64,000 bases of DNA. Source: Heterocephalus glaber (taxonomy: Eukaryota; Chordata; Mammalia; Rodentia; Bathyergidae). Under the pieces are notes generated by a model. The model was not told where the DNA came from and did not search any database. It saw only the letters and a list, made by a program, of their open reading frames with translations. This document shows, one piece after another, positions 1 through 11,700 of the stretch. The stretch is from the NCBI RefSeq assembly GCF_000247695.1, contig NW_004624795.1, forward strand, positions 4,625,961 to 4,689,960, given 5' to 3'. Position 1 is the first letter of the stretch; each line of letters begins with the position of its first letter. Both the position numbers and the translations under genes were made by a program.

Positions 1-105
1 GGGAGTCCCATCCCTGCTGAGTAACAGCAGGCATCTGGCATCCTGTTCCTGCTTGAGGTGAGAATATCTTCACCTCTCTGATTCATTTCAATATTGTCCC
101 CCCAA

Positions 106-340
106 GCCAGGTGTGGTGGCACAGGCCAGCAACCGGAAGGCTGAGGCAGGAGGGTCGCGGTGAGTTCTCAAAACACAAAAACCGGCCTGGGATGTGGCTC
201 AGTGGCACCACGCCTGCCTGCAAGCACCAGGTCCTAAGTTCGATTCCTGGTACCAAAACAAACAAAATATATATATGGATTGGGAGTGAGGCTCAGGGGC
301 AGAGCACTTGCTTAGCATGCACAGGGTTTGACCCCCAGCA
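106..340 (+). mobile_element. B1 fragment, ID element and older ID in series
   Basis: B1 left part 106-182 (GCCAGGTGTGGTGGCACA), ID 183-263 with A box TGGCTCAGTGG and B box GTTCGATTC, and an older ID 278-340 ending CCCCAGCACC, whose tail became the CA repeat that follows. Confidence 0.8.

Positions 341-379
<39 letters not shown>
341..379. repeat. (CA)n microsatellite
   Basis: About 19 uninterrupted CA units grown from the tail of an ID SINE. Confidence 0.95.
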
Positions 380-380
<1 letters not shown>

Positions 381-490
381 TATCCAGTTCTAGTGCAGGA
401 GCTGGAGTGCCTAGAAACTGTACACAATATCTATACACAGTAAACACTCATTAAAGTGTACACTTTAAAGGAATGAATTTTATTTTATTT

Positions 491-585
491 TTGTTGTTGT
501 TGTTGTTGTTTTTGGTACCGGGGATCGAACTCGGGACCTTGCGCTGTGAGGCAGGCGCCGGAACCACTGAGCTAAATCCCCGGCC
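491..585 (-). mobile_element. ID-like SINE with TTG-rich tail
   Basis: Complement of the ID consensus (GGTACCGGGGATCGAAC to GAGCTAAATCCCCGGCCC). A target duplication AAAGGAATGAATTTTA lies on both sides. Confidence 0.9.
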
Positions 586-668
586 CAAAAGGAATGAATT
601 TTAATATATGTAAATTATATTTGAATAAAGCTGGTTGAAAGCTTGCCAAAAAATGTGAATTGAGGATT

Positions 669-778
669 TTATTTTTGAGATAGGGTCTCGCTATGTAACT
701 CAGGCTGACCTTGAACTCTCAGCGATCCTCCTGCCTCAGCCTCCTGAGTTGGTGAGGTCAGAGGTGTGCCACACCACA
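669..778 (-). mobile_element. B1 SINE
   Basis: Complement of B1: GAGATAGGGTCTCGCTATGT to GGTGTGCCACACCA. Confidence 0.85.
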
Positions 779-1120
779 GTTTCTCTGCTAGGCATAACTG
801 CTGTCCCAGATGCCTAGGATCTCTCCTCCCTATCTGGTGCTCACGGCTTTGATGTGAGACTGAAATTCTCCCTGGTGGCCTCGGGGGTCTCCAGTGGGGT
901 AACCCTGTCCAGCGGGCGTTAAGGTGCCCTCTTCTAGCTGGTTTCAGGCACCGTTTCCCAGCCCTCTCCTTGATCCTCGCCAGGCTGGGAGAGGCAAGTG
1001 GCTCTTGTCTTACAGCGCCACCTTCTGGGGAAACCTGGGAGAGCCATTTTTCTGTTGCTGCCCAAGAACACTGAGTTCTGTTTTCTTTTAGCTGCTTCCC
1101 CACAATAAAGTTCTGGATTC

Positions 1121-1169
<49 letters not shown>

Positions 1170-1170
1170 G
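1121..1170. repeat. (TTG)n microsatellite
   Basis: About 16 TTG units, derived from the tail of the adjoining B1. Confidence 0.95.
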
Positions 1171-1306
1171 AGACAGGGTCTCTATGAAGTAAGCCCCGGC
1201 TGGCCTTGAACTCACTGTGGAGCCCAGGCTGGCTTAGAACTCATGATCCTCCTGCCTCAGCCTCTCAAGTGCTGGGATAACAAGTGTAAACCATCATGCC
1301 CGGCTC
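1168..1306 (-). mobile_element. B1 SINE with internal duplication
   Basis: GAGACAGGGTCTCTATGAAG through two GGCTGGC modules to CATCATGCCCGGCTC. Confidence 0.85.
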
Positions 1307-1551
1307 AAGTTGTGAAATCTGGACTTAGCCATCATTCCATCCAGAGGCTGTCTTCACACATCCATCCCAGATGGCCCAACACCCCACCCCCAGAAACTCA
1401 CCAGGAAGCTGGTGCCTAGAAGCAAGGACCAGCCTTCTTACCTTTCAGAGTTTTCTTTTATCTTCAAGTTCATTTGTTTGTCTACCTGAGGGCTCACTGG
1501 CAGCCAGGAGAATAAGGTACATATCGTCAGTGTCATGAAAATCGTGTCTGA

Positions 1552-1655
1552 AGTCAGGTGTGGTGGTGCTCGCCTATGATTCCAGCGCTTGGGAGGCTGA
1601 GGAAGGAGAATCTTGGCGTGTTTGAGCCCAGATATCATGGGTCTGACAAAATGGA
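1552..1655 (+). mobile_element. B1 SINE, diverged
   Basis: CAGGTGTGGTGGTGCTCGCC then GGGAGGCTGAGGAAGGAGAA. Confidence 0.7.
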
Positions 1656-1789
1656 ATCAGATCTCTCTCTCTGATTTCTTTGTCTTTCATTTAGGATGCG
1701 TGTGTGCACACAAGTGCGTGTGTCTATTTTCAGAGTAGGAGTAGTGAGAGTAATGTCATTAAATATATAAGATATAAAGTGGATTCTTT

Positions 1790-2098
1790 CGTGTGTGTGG
1801 TGCTAAGGGTCAGAACCAGGGCCTTGAGCTTGCTAAGCAAGTGCTACACCACTGAGCTACCCGCCCGCCCCGGCCCAAAAGGTGGATTTATTATTTTAAA
1901 ACATGATTTTTAGGGCTGGGGGTGGTGGCACACACCTGTAATTCCAGCATTTAGGAAAGCTGAGGCAGGAGGATCACAAGGTTGAGCCCACCCTGAGCAA
2001 TTGAATAACTTAGGAAGACCCTGTCCCAAAAGACAAAATAGAGGCTGTGGATGTAGCTCAGTGCTGGATCACTGGGTTCAATGTTTGCCACTCCCCCC
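1790..2098. mobile_element. old ID (minus) followed by B1-dID (plus)
   Basis: ID complement 1790-1876. Then a composite element 1913-2098: a B1 body (GGGGTGGTGGCACACACCTG) joined through CCAAAAGACAAAATA to an ID-derived end (TGTAGCTCAGTG, GGGTTCAATG). Confidence 0.75.
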
Positions 2099-2236
2099 TC
2101 CAAACAAAGAAAACGCTACAGAATTTTAAATATCCAAATCCTTGTCCCTGACAAAGTGGTCTCTTTGAAAGGACTTTTTTTGAGTCATTGCCTGAAATTA
2201 TTTGAATTGACCCCAAAGCACCAACTTTTTTTTTTA

Positions 2237-2475
2237 AATGTTATTTATTTATTTAGGTACTGGGGATCGAACTCAGGACCTTGCACTTGTGAGGCAGGCG
2301 GCAACACCACTGAGCTAAATCTCCAAAGCACCAAATTTTCAGACTCGGAGAATAGATTGGATTTTTTTTTTTTTTGACACAGGGTCTCACTATGGAGCCC
2401 AGGCTGGCCTTGAACTGGCAGCAATCCTTCTGCCTCAGCCTCTGAGTCCTGGGATTACAGATGCACACCAGCCCA
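2237..2475 (-). mobile_element. ID element then B1 element
   Basis: ID 2253-2324, flanked by repeats AAAGCACCAA. B1 2360-2475 (GACACAGGGTCTCACTATGG). Confidence 0.8.
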
Positions 2476-2809
2476 GGGTGTCAGGTTGTTTTGAGGACCC
2501 TGTCTTGCTCGGTGGTTGGGGTAGGAAACTCACATCACCGCCTGCTTCCATACCGACCCAACAGCTCTCTACACAGAGAAACATCATCTGCTGTGATGCC
2601 TGCTTGGCGCTAGCTTCCACGCCGCTGCTCCTTGGGCAGTTTCTCCTGCCCATCTGCTTTGTGCCACACACCCTGTTGGATGCCATCTCCTCCGAAGGTG
2701 CCTCGTTTTCCTTATCTGCGTACACAACTGGCTCTCCCATCACGTTGGGATTTTCTTGAGTCAGGAGCAGCATCTCCCAATTCATCTTAGAAAGGTTGAT
2801 TTTGTTAAA

Positions 2810-3180
2810 ATAATATATAATAATAATAATAATTTGAGACAGGGTGTTGCTATGGTAGTTCAGGCTATGGTAGTCTTGCCTTGAACTCACGAGTGATCCT
2901 CCTGCCTCGGGCTCTCAAGTGTTGGGGTCACAGGTGTGCGCCACCACGCCCCATTAGAATAGTAGTTACTTCTTGACACATCTCTTTTGGGGGGGGGTAC
3001 CGGGGATCGAACTTGGGACCTTGCGCTTGCGCAGCAGGCGCCGGCACCACTGAGCTAAATCCCTGGCCCTTCTTGACACATCTCTCAAATCCTATCCCTC
3101 TTTTTTTTTTTTGGTACTGGGGATCAAACTCGGGTCCTTGCGCAGCAGGCAGCCAAACCACTGAGCTAAATCCGCGGCCC
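2810..3180 (-). mobile_element. TAA repeat, B1 and two ID elements
   Basis: (TAA)n 2810-2834 and B1 2833-2953. ID 2990-3069 has a perfect 16-base duplication TTCTTGACACATCTCT. ID 3107-3180 is flanked by CTATCCCTC. Both IDs carry the GCGCAGCAGG variant (complement CCTGCTGCGC). Confidence 0.85.
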
Positions 3181-3288
3181 TTCTATCCCTCCTTTTGAAC
3201 CCCCACCTCACCCTTCTGCGGAGTCTGATTGGTATTTTACTTTCCCCAGGGCCTGGCTGGAGGTCAAGGCTCAAATAATGGAGTGAAT

Positions 3289-3402
3289 GGGCTTGGTGGT
3301 GCACGCCTGTGATCCCAGCCCTTGGGAGGCTGAGACAGGAGTATCGCCGAGAGTTTCAGGCCAGTCTGGGCTACATAGTGAGACCCTGTCTCAAACAAAA
3401 AA
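3289..3402 (+). mobile_element. B1 SINE
   Basis: GGTGGTGCACGCCTGTGATC to GAGACCCTGTCTCAAAC. Confidence 0.85.
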
Positions 3403-3549
3403 ACAAACAAATATGGTTGAATGAATGAGACGAGGCTTGGAGGAAAGGGAAACCAGAAGGGCAGCGCCCAATATGCGTTGGGTAAATTATTCTCAAACTC
3501 CAAGATCCTGAGTTAAGGGTTAGCCACTGGGAATTCAGAGATAGGATTT

Positions 3550-4535
3550 TTCCCACTATCTATAGTTTCAAAGTGGGGATCCGGGCCCTGAAAATTGGAG
3601 CGCCAGGCAGGCTCCACCACACTCCTCGGCTGAGGCTCCGCCCACCTCCACCCATCCTCCAGGCCACGGAGAGACCCTGCCCGGACGTGGCGGGGTCCCC
3701 TGGGAGCCATCCGTCACCGTCTGGGAGAGAGCCAATCCGAGCACCCCTACTTTCCTGCCAGCCAATGGGCGGGAGGCTGAGGGCCGAGCCGGGGCTGGGC
3801 GGGGCCTTGTCTGGTCCGGTTGGTATAAAAGCATGCGGAGCCGCAGGCCCCTCCCTGGTGTCTGCTCCGGACGTGCCCTGGTGCTACTTAGTGGGAGAAA
3901 AGGGGTACCCGAAGCTCCCCAACCCGCGCACACTCGGGACCCCCTAGTGGCCCACGCGGGCAGAGGGAAGGACGAGGAAAGGCCCCGGGATGGGAGGAAG
4001 TGGGAAGGCGGGGGTTCGGGCGTCCCTGCACCCCGGACCGCGGGTGACACCCGGTCCTCAAGCTCGCGCCGGCTCCTGGCCGCCTGGGGGACCCGGGGAC
4101 GCGGAGGGCGCGGCTGCAAAGGTGGGGTCCTGGGGGTGTGGGGTGGACAGTGGTCTCCCCAAATGGCCGGAGGCTCGAACGCCCCGAGGGCGGGGTCGCC
4201 AGCAGTGTCCCCAGCAGTGTCCCCAGCAGAGTCCCTCGGGACCTGGCGCTGCGGAGGCTGCAGCAGTCACCCGTACCCCGAGTTGAGCCCAGGTGTCCCC
4301 TCGGAGCGGGATGGGGGACCCCTCTGCGGATCGCCACCCGCGCGTCTCGCCCGTTCCCGGCTCCTCACGATGCTTCCTGCGTGGCCGGGACCCGGTTCCC
4401 AGGAAGCGACCGCCGGGCCTTCCCGTTCCTACGGTCCTGGGAGGGTGGTGGCTCGAGCCAGGCGCTGGGTGTGGTCGCGTGTCTGCTCCAGTATTTCTGG
4501 AGAATTTTTCCAATCCTGTCGCCACTCGGGCTCCT
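3550..4535. other. CpG-island-like unique block
   Basis: About 1 kb of GC-rich, CpG-dense, SINE-free sequence around the orphan promoter. It contains a short direct repeat of CCCCAGCAGTGTC-like units (4198-4230). No coding exon could be supported. Confidence 0.5.
3731..3860 (+). promoter_or_regulatory. orphan TATA/CCAAT promoter in a CpG-rich block
   Basis: Two CCAAT boxes (GCCAAT at 3731 and 3761), GC boxes (GGGCGG) and TATAAAA at 3824-3830 are spaced as in a classic focused promoter, so transcription would start near 3855 rightwards. The flanking 3.55-4.53 kb is GC-rich and free of SINEs. Open frames downstream match no protein I recognise, and the region lies between COPZ2 and the position expected for CDK5RAP3, so the product is most likely a long noncoding RNA. 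Confidence 0.5.
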
Positions 4536-4673
4536 GAACTGCTCCGTTTAATTACACACTGCACTCTTTTCAGACTTGCTTTTTTACATAGCTTGGTGGA
4601 AAAGGTTATACACAGTGTTGACATTACCATATCGCTGTCATTTTCTCTAATTGCACAAGTTCACAAATTTAAA

Positions 4674-4808
4674 GCCGGGCGTGGTGGTGCACGCTTGTAT
4701 TGAGAAGCTGAGGCAGGAGGATCGCCATGAGTTCAAGGCCGGCCCAGGGTACATGGTGAGCTCGAGGTCAGCCTGAATTACAAGGCGAGACCCTGCCTCA
4801 AAAAACCC
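4674..4808 (+). mobile_element. B1 SINE with internal duplication
   Basis: GCCGGGCGTGGTGGTGCACG through two AGGYC(A/G)GCC modules to GACCCTGCCTCAAAAAA. Confidence 0.85.
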
Positions 4809-4849
4809 ATTGTAAATATCAGATCCTAAAGTCTTCCAGTGCAGGTCGT

Positions 4850-5480
4850 GGTAACAACAGGAAACACTTCTATTCACACCCAACGCTCACTGCTCTTACT
4901 GGTGCAGCTGACGGAAATTCCTGCGCCGGAGTTGGAGCAGAACTCTTCGGGCAGGTCACGCGTGCTGGTTGTCAGGGCAACGCCCTGCCGCAGGTGTTGG
5001 AGACCAGCTAGGAACACGGGGGTGGGGGGGTCTGCCCCGCCCTGGGGGCGGAGTTACTCAGGGCGGCCGACCGGTAGAGAGGCGTTTCCCACCTTCCCTC
5101 CAGGTGGCGCTCCAGGATCGCGGATGCTGCCCTGGGGCGGGGCTTCTTGTCGTGCAGGGCGCCTGCGAGGGGAGGGGCAGGGGCCGGGGAAAATGTGAGG
5201 TCCAGGGACACAACCTAAGATCAGCTCTGGGGTCCGGTACAGGGACGCAGGAAATGCGTGCCCCCGAGAGATGGAGAAGCCGTAGGTTCTGGGACGGGGA
5301 TGGCCAGCCGCTCCCGCCACGGAGACTACCGTGTCACACACACACACGGGCGCCCCACCACACGGCCCGTGGTATCCGTGTCGCAGCCCTACTGTGACAG
5401 TCCTTGACTCGCCCTGTCCCCAAGCTCACAGCCACAGGAGGGACGCGCCTGCGTGGCACCGGATGTGGCGCTGAAGCCCC
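4850..5480. other. unique GC-rich intergenic stretch
   Basis: No SINE, RNA gene or supported coding exon seen. It lies just beyond the COPZ2 3' end. A short CACACACA run at 5335-5346 is the only repeat. Confidence 0.5.
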
Positions 5481-5542
5481 TGTCTGAACACACTACCCTC
5501 AGGGCGAGAAAGGAGGAGACCCTTGGCGGGAGACAAAGCTGG

Positions 5543-5548
5543 TTTATT
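5543..5548 (-). terminator. COPZ2: COPZ2 polyadenylation signal
   Basis: AATAAA on the minus strand lies 136 bases beyond the COPZ2 stop codon, implying a short 3' UTR with cleavage about 10-25 bases further on. No competing signal lies closer to the stop. Confidence 0.75.
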
Positions 5549-5683
5549 AGGAGCCAGGACGCCAGGGAGGGCAGCTCAGCTGGTCCCCGGGGTTCCCCGG
5601 TGGGCCAGGGCGTTGGGAAGAGGGACAGCGCACGGAGGGGCTTCTCGTCTCTTGAGGTCTTCGGACTTCGGCTAGGGTTGCCT

Positions 5684-5731
5684 TCATTTTAGTAGCGACC
5701 ACTTAATTTGTTCCTTGGCGGATTGCAGAAC
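5684..5731 (-). CDS. COPZ2: COPZ2 last coding exon (residues 196-210 and stop)
   Basis: It encodes [15 protein letters not shown] and TGA. The acceptor is CCCAG. Confidence 0.95.
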   Translation of the reverse strand, partial: VLQSAKEQIKWSLLK

Positions 5732-8700
5732 CTGGGGTGGTGTAGGAGGTGGAGAGAAAGTTGGGGAGACGGCAAACAGCTTTACTGGCTGTGAGATGCC
5801 CCGGGTCCCTCGGCGGGCCTGCAACCCTCGGCCACTAGGTGGCAGCAGCGCATCTCTGCCGGCTTGGAGGAGCCCAGGCCTGCAGCGGACAGGAAGGGTT
5901 GAGCGCGCCCAGCTCTCTGGTTCCTGTATTTGCAGCCCTGGCATTGCTCCGCGGATCCCTGCCCACGGTGCCACGCGCACGCAGGGGGCGGGTTCGGCCC
6001 GACCCTGCTTGTGTCCAGACACGCAGGACCTCAGGGGCCCTGGGCCAGGCTGGCACCGTGTCCGAAGCATCCCAGCCCAACCTGCCCAAGTGCCAACAGC
6101 CGGGGTGGGCAAGAGAATTAGATGAACTGTCCCCAGCACAGAAGAGGGTGCCCACAGTGTTGATGTCCCTTCCTTTCTTGGGGACAGGAGGCTCCTCCGC
6201 TTTCCTAGGGGAATCTTTCTCATTTTTATTCTCCATTCACTGCTAACAGTAGCTTCCTGTTTATTTATACATTTTTTTCCAGTACCGGGGATCGAACTCA
6301 GGACCTTGCAAGGTGCCACTGAGCTACATCCCTGGCCCAATTTGGGGTTTTTTTTTCGGGTTTTTTTTTTTGAGACAGGGTCACACTATGTAGTCTTGAA
6401 CTCACTGTGTAGCCCAGGGTGGCCTCCTACTCTTAGCGACCCTCCTGCTTCAGCTTCCCAAGTGTGCCACCACACCCGCCAGCACTTCTGTTCTTACTTG
6501 TTCTGTTCAGTGGCCTCCCAACTGCTTTCCACCCTGAAAATGGCCTTGTAGCTGCTTTCACCCCCGGAGGGCATAAGGGTACGTGCGGAAGCAGAGGGCA
6601 GTGCAGAAAGTGGGTACCCACCAGCTGTCCTGGGCCACCCTCAGCAGAGCGACCAAAGGAGGAAGAGGAGTTAGTGCCGGGTGTGGGGCTCCAGAGAAGC
6701 AGGGTTAGTCTGAGCAGAGAGACCTGCGGGTGGACAGAGGGGAGGGCAGGTGGCCTGATGGAAGCCCATGCAGCCTGGGAGCGGATCTGGCCACAGTCTG
6801 GAGCCCGCCCCAGCACACATCGTTCGTGCACCCCAGCAGGACTATACAGAGTGCCAGCCAGGTCACTCAGCTGGGCCACTTGGGGCCGAGTGGGAAAGTT
6901 AGACCCTGTCATGGTTTGGGCTTGTTTTTGTTTTCTGGTACCGGGGATCAAACTCGGATCCTTCCGCTTGCAAGGCAGGCAGCGGAACCACTGAGCTAAA
7001 TCCTCAGTCTTGGGCTTGTTTTTTGCAGTACAAGATACTGAACCTGGAGAATGCTGAGCACCATCCCTAGGCCTTTTTACTTTTATTTCATTTTGAAACA
7101 GGGTCTCCCTATGTTGCCCAGGCTGCCCGTGAATTTGCAGTCTTCCTGCCTCAGCCTCCTGAGTGCTGGAATTACAGGCCTGTGCCACCACGACCAGCCT
7201 AGGATGGCACTAACAAAGCTGTGTGCAGTGGGTAGTCCCAGCTGCCTCAGGAGGCTGGGGCAGGAAAATCACTGGAGCCCAGGAGTTCAAGGCTGCTGGG
7301 CAGCATAATGAGACCACCTTCAAAACAAAACAAAACAAAAGGCAGGTTGCTCATTCCGAGTCCAGTCCAACTAACCAGGAGCTGAGGTAGCCAGTGACAC
7401 AAGCCCATTCACCCAGCAGCGCCCTGGTGCCCACCTGGAGAGCAGGTGGTGCCTGTATCTTCCCAGGTGATGGCCTGGCACCACCTCGCCCCTTCCCTGC
7501 CAGGACAGGCCGTACCTGGCCAAGACAGATGGACTCAGGGGCCTACCTGTGCCACACTCTGCTCCACCAGGCCGCTGTCATCCACCTGCAGGGAGGCAGA
7601 GTCAAAGGGGGGTCAGTGAGGGGAGGAGTGGGCGGGGGCTGGGGCTGCAGCAGTTCTGGAGGTCCGGAACCTCTGCTGTGTCCTGGGTCCGAAGAAGTCC
7701 TGCAGGCCAAGCTGTGGATGCCAGGAGCCCGGGACCTGTCTGTGGAGCACGGAGACCCAAGGGGCGAAGGAAATAAAGATGAGAGGAAAGGGCTCTTCCA
7801 GAGGCAAGAAGCCCCAACAAACAAGGGCTCTACTGCACCCCAAGCTGCAGGCTCAAGGCCAAGACAGCCTTGTGGAACCTTTCTGAGGATGGACTTATTT
7901 CTGGTCCATACTTCCTGCCAGGGAAGATGGGGAGGGGTTGGGATCCTGCAGGCGAGAGAGGACAAGAAGGTCTCTTTTCGGTTTTTTGAGACAGGGTCTC
8001 GCTATGTAGCCCAGGCTGGCTTTGAACTCCAAGCGATCCTCCTGCCTCAGCTCCCCAAGTGCTGGGATGACAGGTGTTTGCCAGCATGCCCAGCTAGAGC
8101 TTGGGTTTCTACCACCTGGGCCCTGCAGTGCCTGCCAAGAGGACGGGAGGTGGAGGACCGGAGGGCAGCTTGAGAAGGTGGGGGGAGGCCAGAAGACTCA
8201 CCCTAAAATTCACCTTCTGGACCACTTGCTGGGGGTCACTCTCCAGGATCACACTGCAAGTTGGCGAAGAACCCGGAGGAAAATCAGCAGCTTGGTCTCC
8301 CCGGACTCACCGGCCGCCCTCACTGCAGCCCTCTCTTCAGTGTGACTGAGCCATCTCCCATCCAGGACCCCGTCCCAAGTCACCCCCAACAGGGCCCCAG
8401 CTCTGCTTCTCCAGCACTTCACCCAGTGGTCCACGAGCTTGCTCATCACCAGGGAAAAACCGGGAAACGGATCCCCACTCACCCGCCATCCACAATCTCA
8501 TCCAGCACCAGGAAGGCTCCATCCAGGTTCTCCAGCAGCCAGCGCTTCTCCACGTTCCTCCTGCCACAGACGCAGCGCCTGAGCCCCCGTGGCCAGAACA
8601 GGAACCGGAACTGGAACCGTGCTGGCTGGGCAAGGCGACCCTGACTCTCTCCCCGACACACGCAGCAGGGCGGAGCCTGCTCTTCCCGGACCCCACTGTG

Positions 8701-11700
8701 CCCAGCCTCCCTCACTGTGGCAACACCACCTACCTGGGACCCCAAAGGCATCTCATAGTTGGTTCGGATGCCACAGCCCTGCTGTGGGCAATCCTAGGGC
8801 TGGTGCACATCTAGTTCTGGATTATCCCAGGTTGCTTTGCCCAGGCTGTAGTCGCCGGGCCAGAGATGAGATAACAGAATGAGGATGCTGGGAAGAGCTT
8901 CTAGTCAATAACCCTGAGTTTGCTGGGTGTGGTGGCACACGTCTGTGATCCCAGCACGAGGGAGGCTGAGGCAGAGGGATCACCAGGAATTCAAGACCAG
9001 CCTGGGCTACATTGTGAGTAAGAGGCCAGCTTGAACTAGATAGCAAAATTCTGTCTCAAAAACAAACAAACCAAAAAAACCTCACAAAAAACAACAGCAG
9101 CAACAAAAATACACACCTGTATCTGAGGCAGGAGGACTGCAAGTTCGAGCCCAGCCTGGGCAATTTAACAACTTAGCAAGACCTTGTCTCAAAGTGAAAC
9201 ATAAAAAGGGTTGGGGATGTAGAGCAATGTGAAGACCCTGGGTTTGATCCTCAGTACCACAAAAAAGAAAAACAACCTGGGCCGGGGATATAGCTCAGTA
9301 GCCCCGTATCTGCCAGGCAAGCGTAAGGTCCTGAGTTCGATCCTCGGTACGGAAAAAAAAAAAAACCCCACCTGTGTTGGGATCTCTGCTATAGTAATAG
9401 ATTGACCTCGGGCAACTCAGGGGGCATCCAGAGCCTGGCCTGCTGACCATACCTGCAGGCAGCTCTGCTCTGCTCTGCCTCATGGAGTCTGTAAAGGGCA
9501 GGGCCTGGGGGCTTCTGTCCGGGCTGGTGGGGCCCTCAGGACTGCAGGGAGAGGGGCGTTGGGCTGGGCCCTGAAGGGCAGAGCACATCACTCACCTTAG
9601 GATGTGGCTCAAGGACTCAAACAGGCAGATGAGGACAGACATGAGAATCAGCTGGAAAGGAAGACAGGCAGCTGAGGCTCCGAGGCCTGGGAGCCCTCGG
9701 CCACCTCGTGGGCTGCAGTCCCAGCCTCCCAATTCACAAAAGATGCACTGGAGGCGACTGCATTTTGACCTGAAAGGGAATTTCAGGGGGTCTGGACTGG
9801 CGGGATCCTGAGTGTCTCCTTTTCTAGTTACATTAAGGAAAAATCAAACCCAGGAATGGTGGCGCATGCCTGTTACTCTAACACTCAGGAGGCTGAGGCA
9901 GGAGGATCACTGTGAGTTCCAGGCCAGCCTGGCTACATAGTGAGATCCTTTCTCAAACAAAACAAAACAAAACAAGAATCTATGGCTCCCTGCAGAGGGT
10001 GTGGTGACTTCACTTCCAGTTCCCCAGGATCCAAAAGGGTGTCATGGACACACATTGTCCCAGAAAGCTCTCCCCACTCAGAGCAGGGGTACCATGACTG
10101 CCCAGAACCCACTGCATCCCACTCCCCATGCCAGCCCCTCTGTTCCCCGTCCTCGTGAGCTCACCTCGTTCTCCTGAGAGGAGCCGACCACATACAGGAA
10201 GAGGTCCATGCTGCTCTTGTAGACGATGGTCATGCCCCCTAAAAACGCGATCTCACCTAAAAGTGGGGGGACTCTTAGCTCTGGCCACCACTGCCTGGAG
10301 CCAGCCTGAACCCTCCTGCCTGTCCCTTGAAAGGCCAGTGCTGGGGATGCTCGGATGGGCTACTCAGTCACCCAACCCTCCGTTTCTGCAGGTGGCCTCA
10401 TGTGGAGGACAGAACAGTGCTCTGGACCCGGGCCACCCACAGGTGACCTCCTCAGCCAGGAGGGGTCTGGCTGTGCTGGGCAGGGGGCGGCGACAGGCAG
10501 GGAAGGTTCCCGGATGAAGGTCGAAGGAGAGCACAGGCAGCCTCAGAGAGAAAGGAATAGCTGTGGGTGTGGAGGCTGCGCAGACAGATGTGTCCAGATG
10601 GTGATAAAGGAGGGCGTCTGTCTCAGAGTTCAGGAAGAGAAAGAGGCAGATACATACTATCGGTTCGGCTGGTCTTGTTGAAGACGTTTTTCTCAAAGAT
10701 CACCTGCTCCTTAGAGGAGGGGAACGTGTCATCGTAATACTGTGAGGGGAGAAGATGAAGAAGCCATGGCCATCCTTCAGGCCAGAGCTCCTCCCAGGTG
10801 GGAAGAGTGGGTGAGGCTCATGAAGGACCCTGGTGCCCTGCTCTGCCCCATCTCTCCTTTACAAATTTTTGTTTTATTTTGTTTTCTGAGACAGGGTCTT
10901 GCTGTGTAGTTCAGGCTGGCCTTGAACTTAACTTTGTGGCCCAGGCTGGCTGTGAACTGATGGCGATCCTCCTGCCTCAGCCTCCGACTACCAGGATTAC
11001 AAAAGTGTACCACCACGGCTGGCTCTTTCACAAACTTTTTGTTTGTTTATTTTGGTAGCAGGGATTGAATTTAGGACCTTGTGCTTGTGAGGCAGGCCGT
11101 GGCACCACTGAGCTAAGTCCCCAGCCCTCAAAATCTTTACTAGCAAGGCTGCTTTAGTGCTTTCTCCCCCGACCCCTCCTCCTCCTCCTCCTTTTTCTTC
11201 TCTTCCTTTTGCAGCACTGGGGATTGGGAGCACTGAGCTACATCCCCAACCCTTCTTATTCATTCTTTTTGAGACAAGGCCTTGCTGTGTAGTTCAGCCT
11301 GGCCTTGAACTCACTATGTAGCCCAGGCTGGCCTCAAAATCACAGCGATCCTCCTGCCTCAGCCTCCCAAGTGCTGGAATCACAGGCATGTGCCACACAC
11401 CGAGCTTCATTTACACTGGTTCCACACCAGCCATCCCACAGGAGACACAGCAAAGCCATGAGCCCTCTCTAAACGGTAACTGTCATAAGGGCAGCTGTTG
11501 GCCTGATGATTAATCTGGGTGTGAAGAAGTTGGAGGTCTTCCCCACATTTCACAGTGGCAGGGACCACAGCTGGGGCTCTATACCCAGGACAGTCTGGCT
11601 TCCAACAGGCCTATGGTGAGGATTCAGTATCTATAGAGATGTCCCTGGCACAAAATCCATGAGGAGATCAGTGCTTTTCTGTTTGGGTTTGGAAAGCCTC

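Noticed and set aside
341..1170. CA and TTG tracts as CRISPR-like or coding repeats
   Set aside because: They are simple microsatellites grown from SINE tails. CRISPR arrays do not occur in this type of genome.
3833..4537. 234-codon frame just downstream of the orphan TATA promoter
   Set aside because: Tempting by position, but the text is Gly/Arg/Pro-rich low complexity and competing frames of similar length run in parallel. A noncoding product is more likely.
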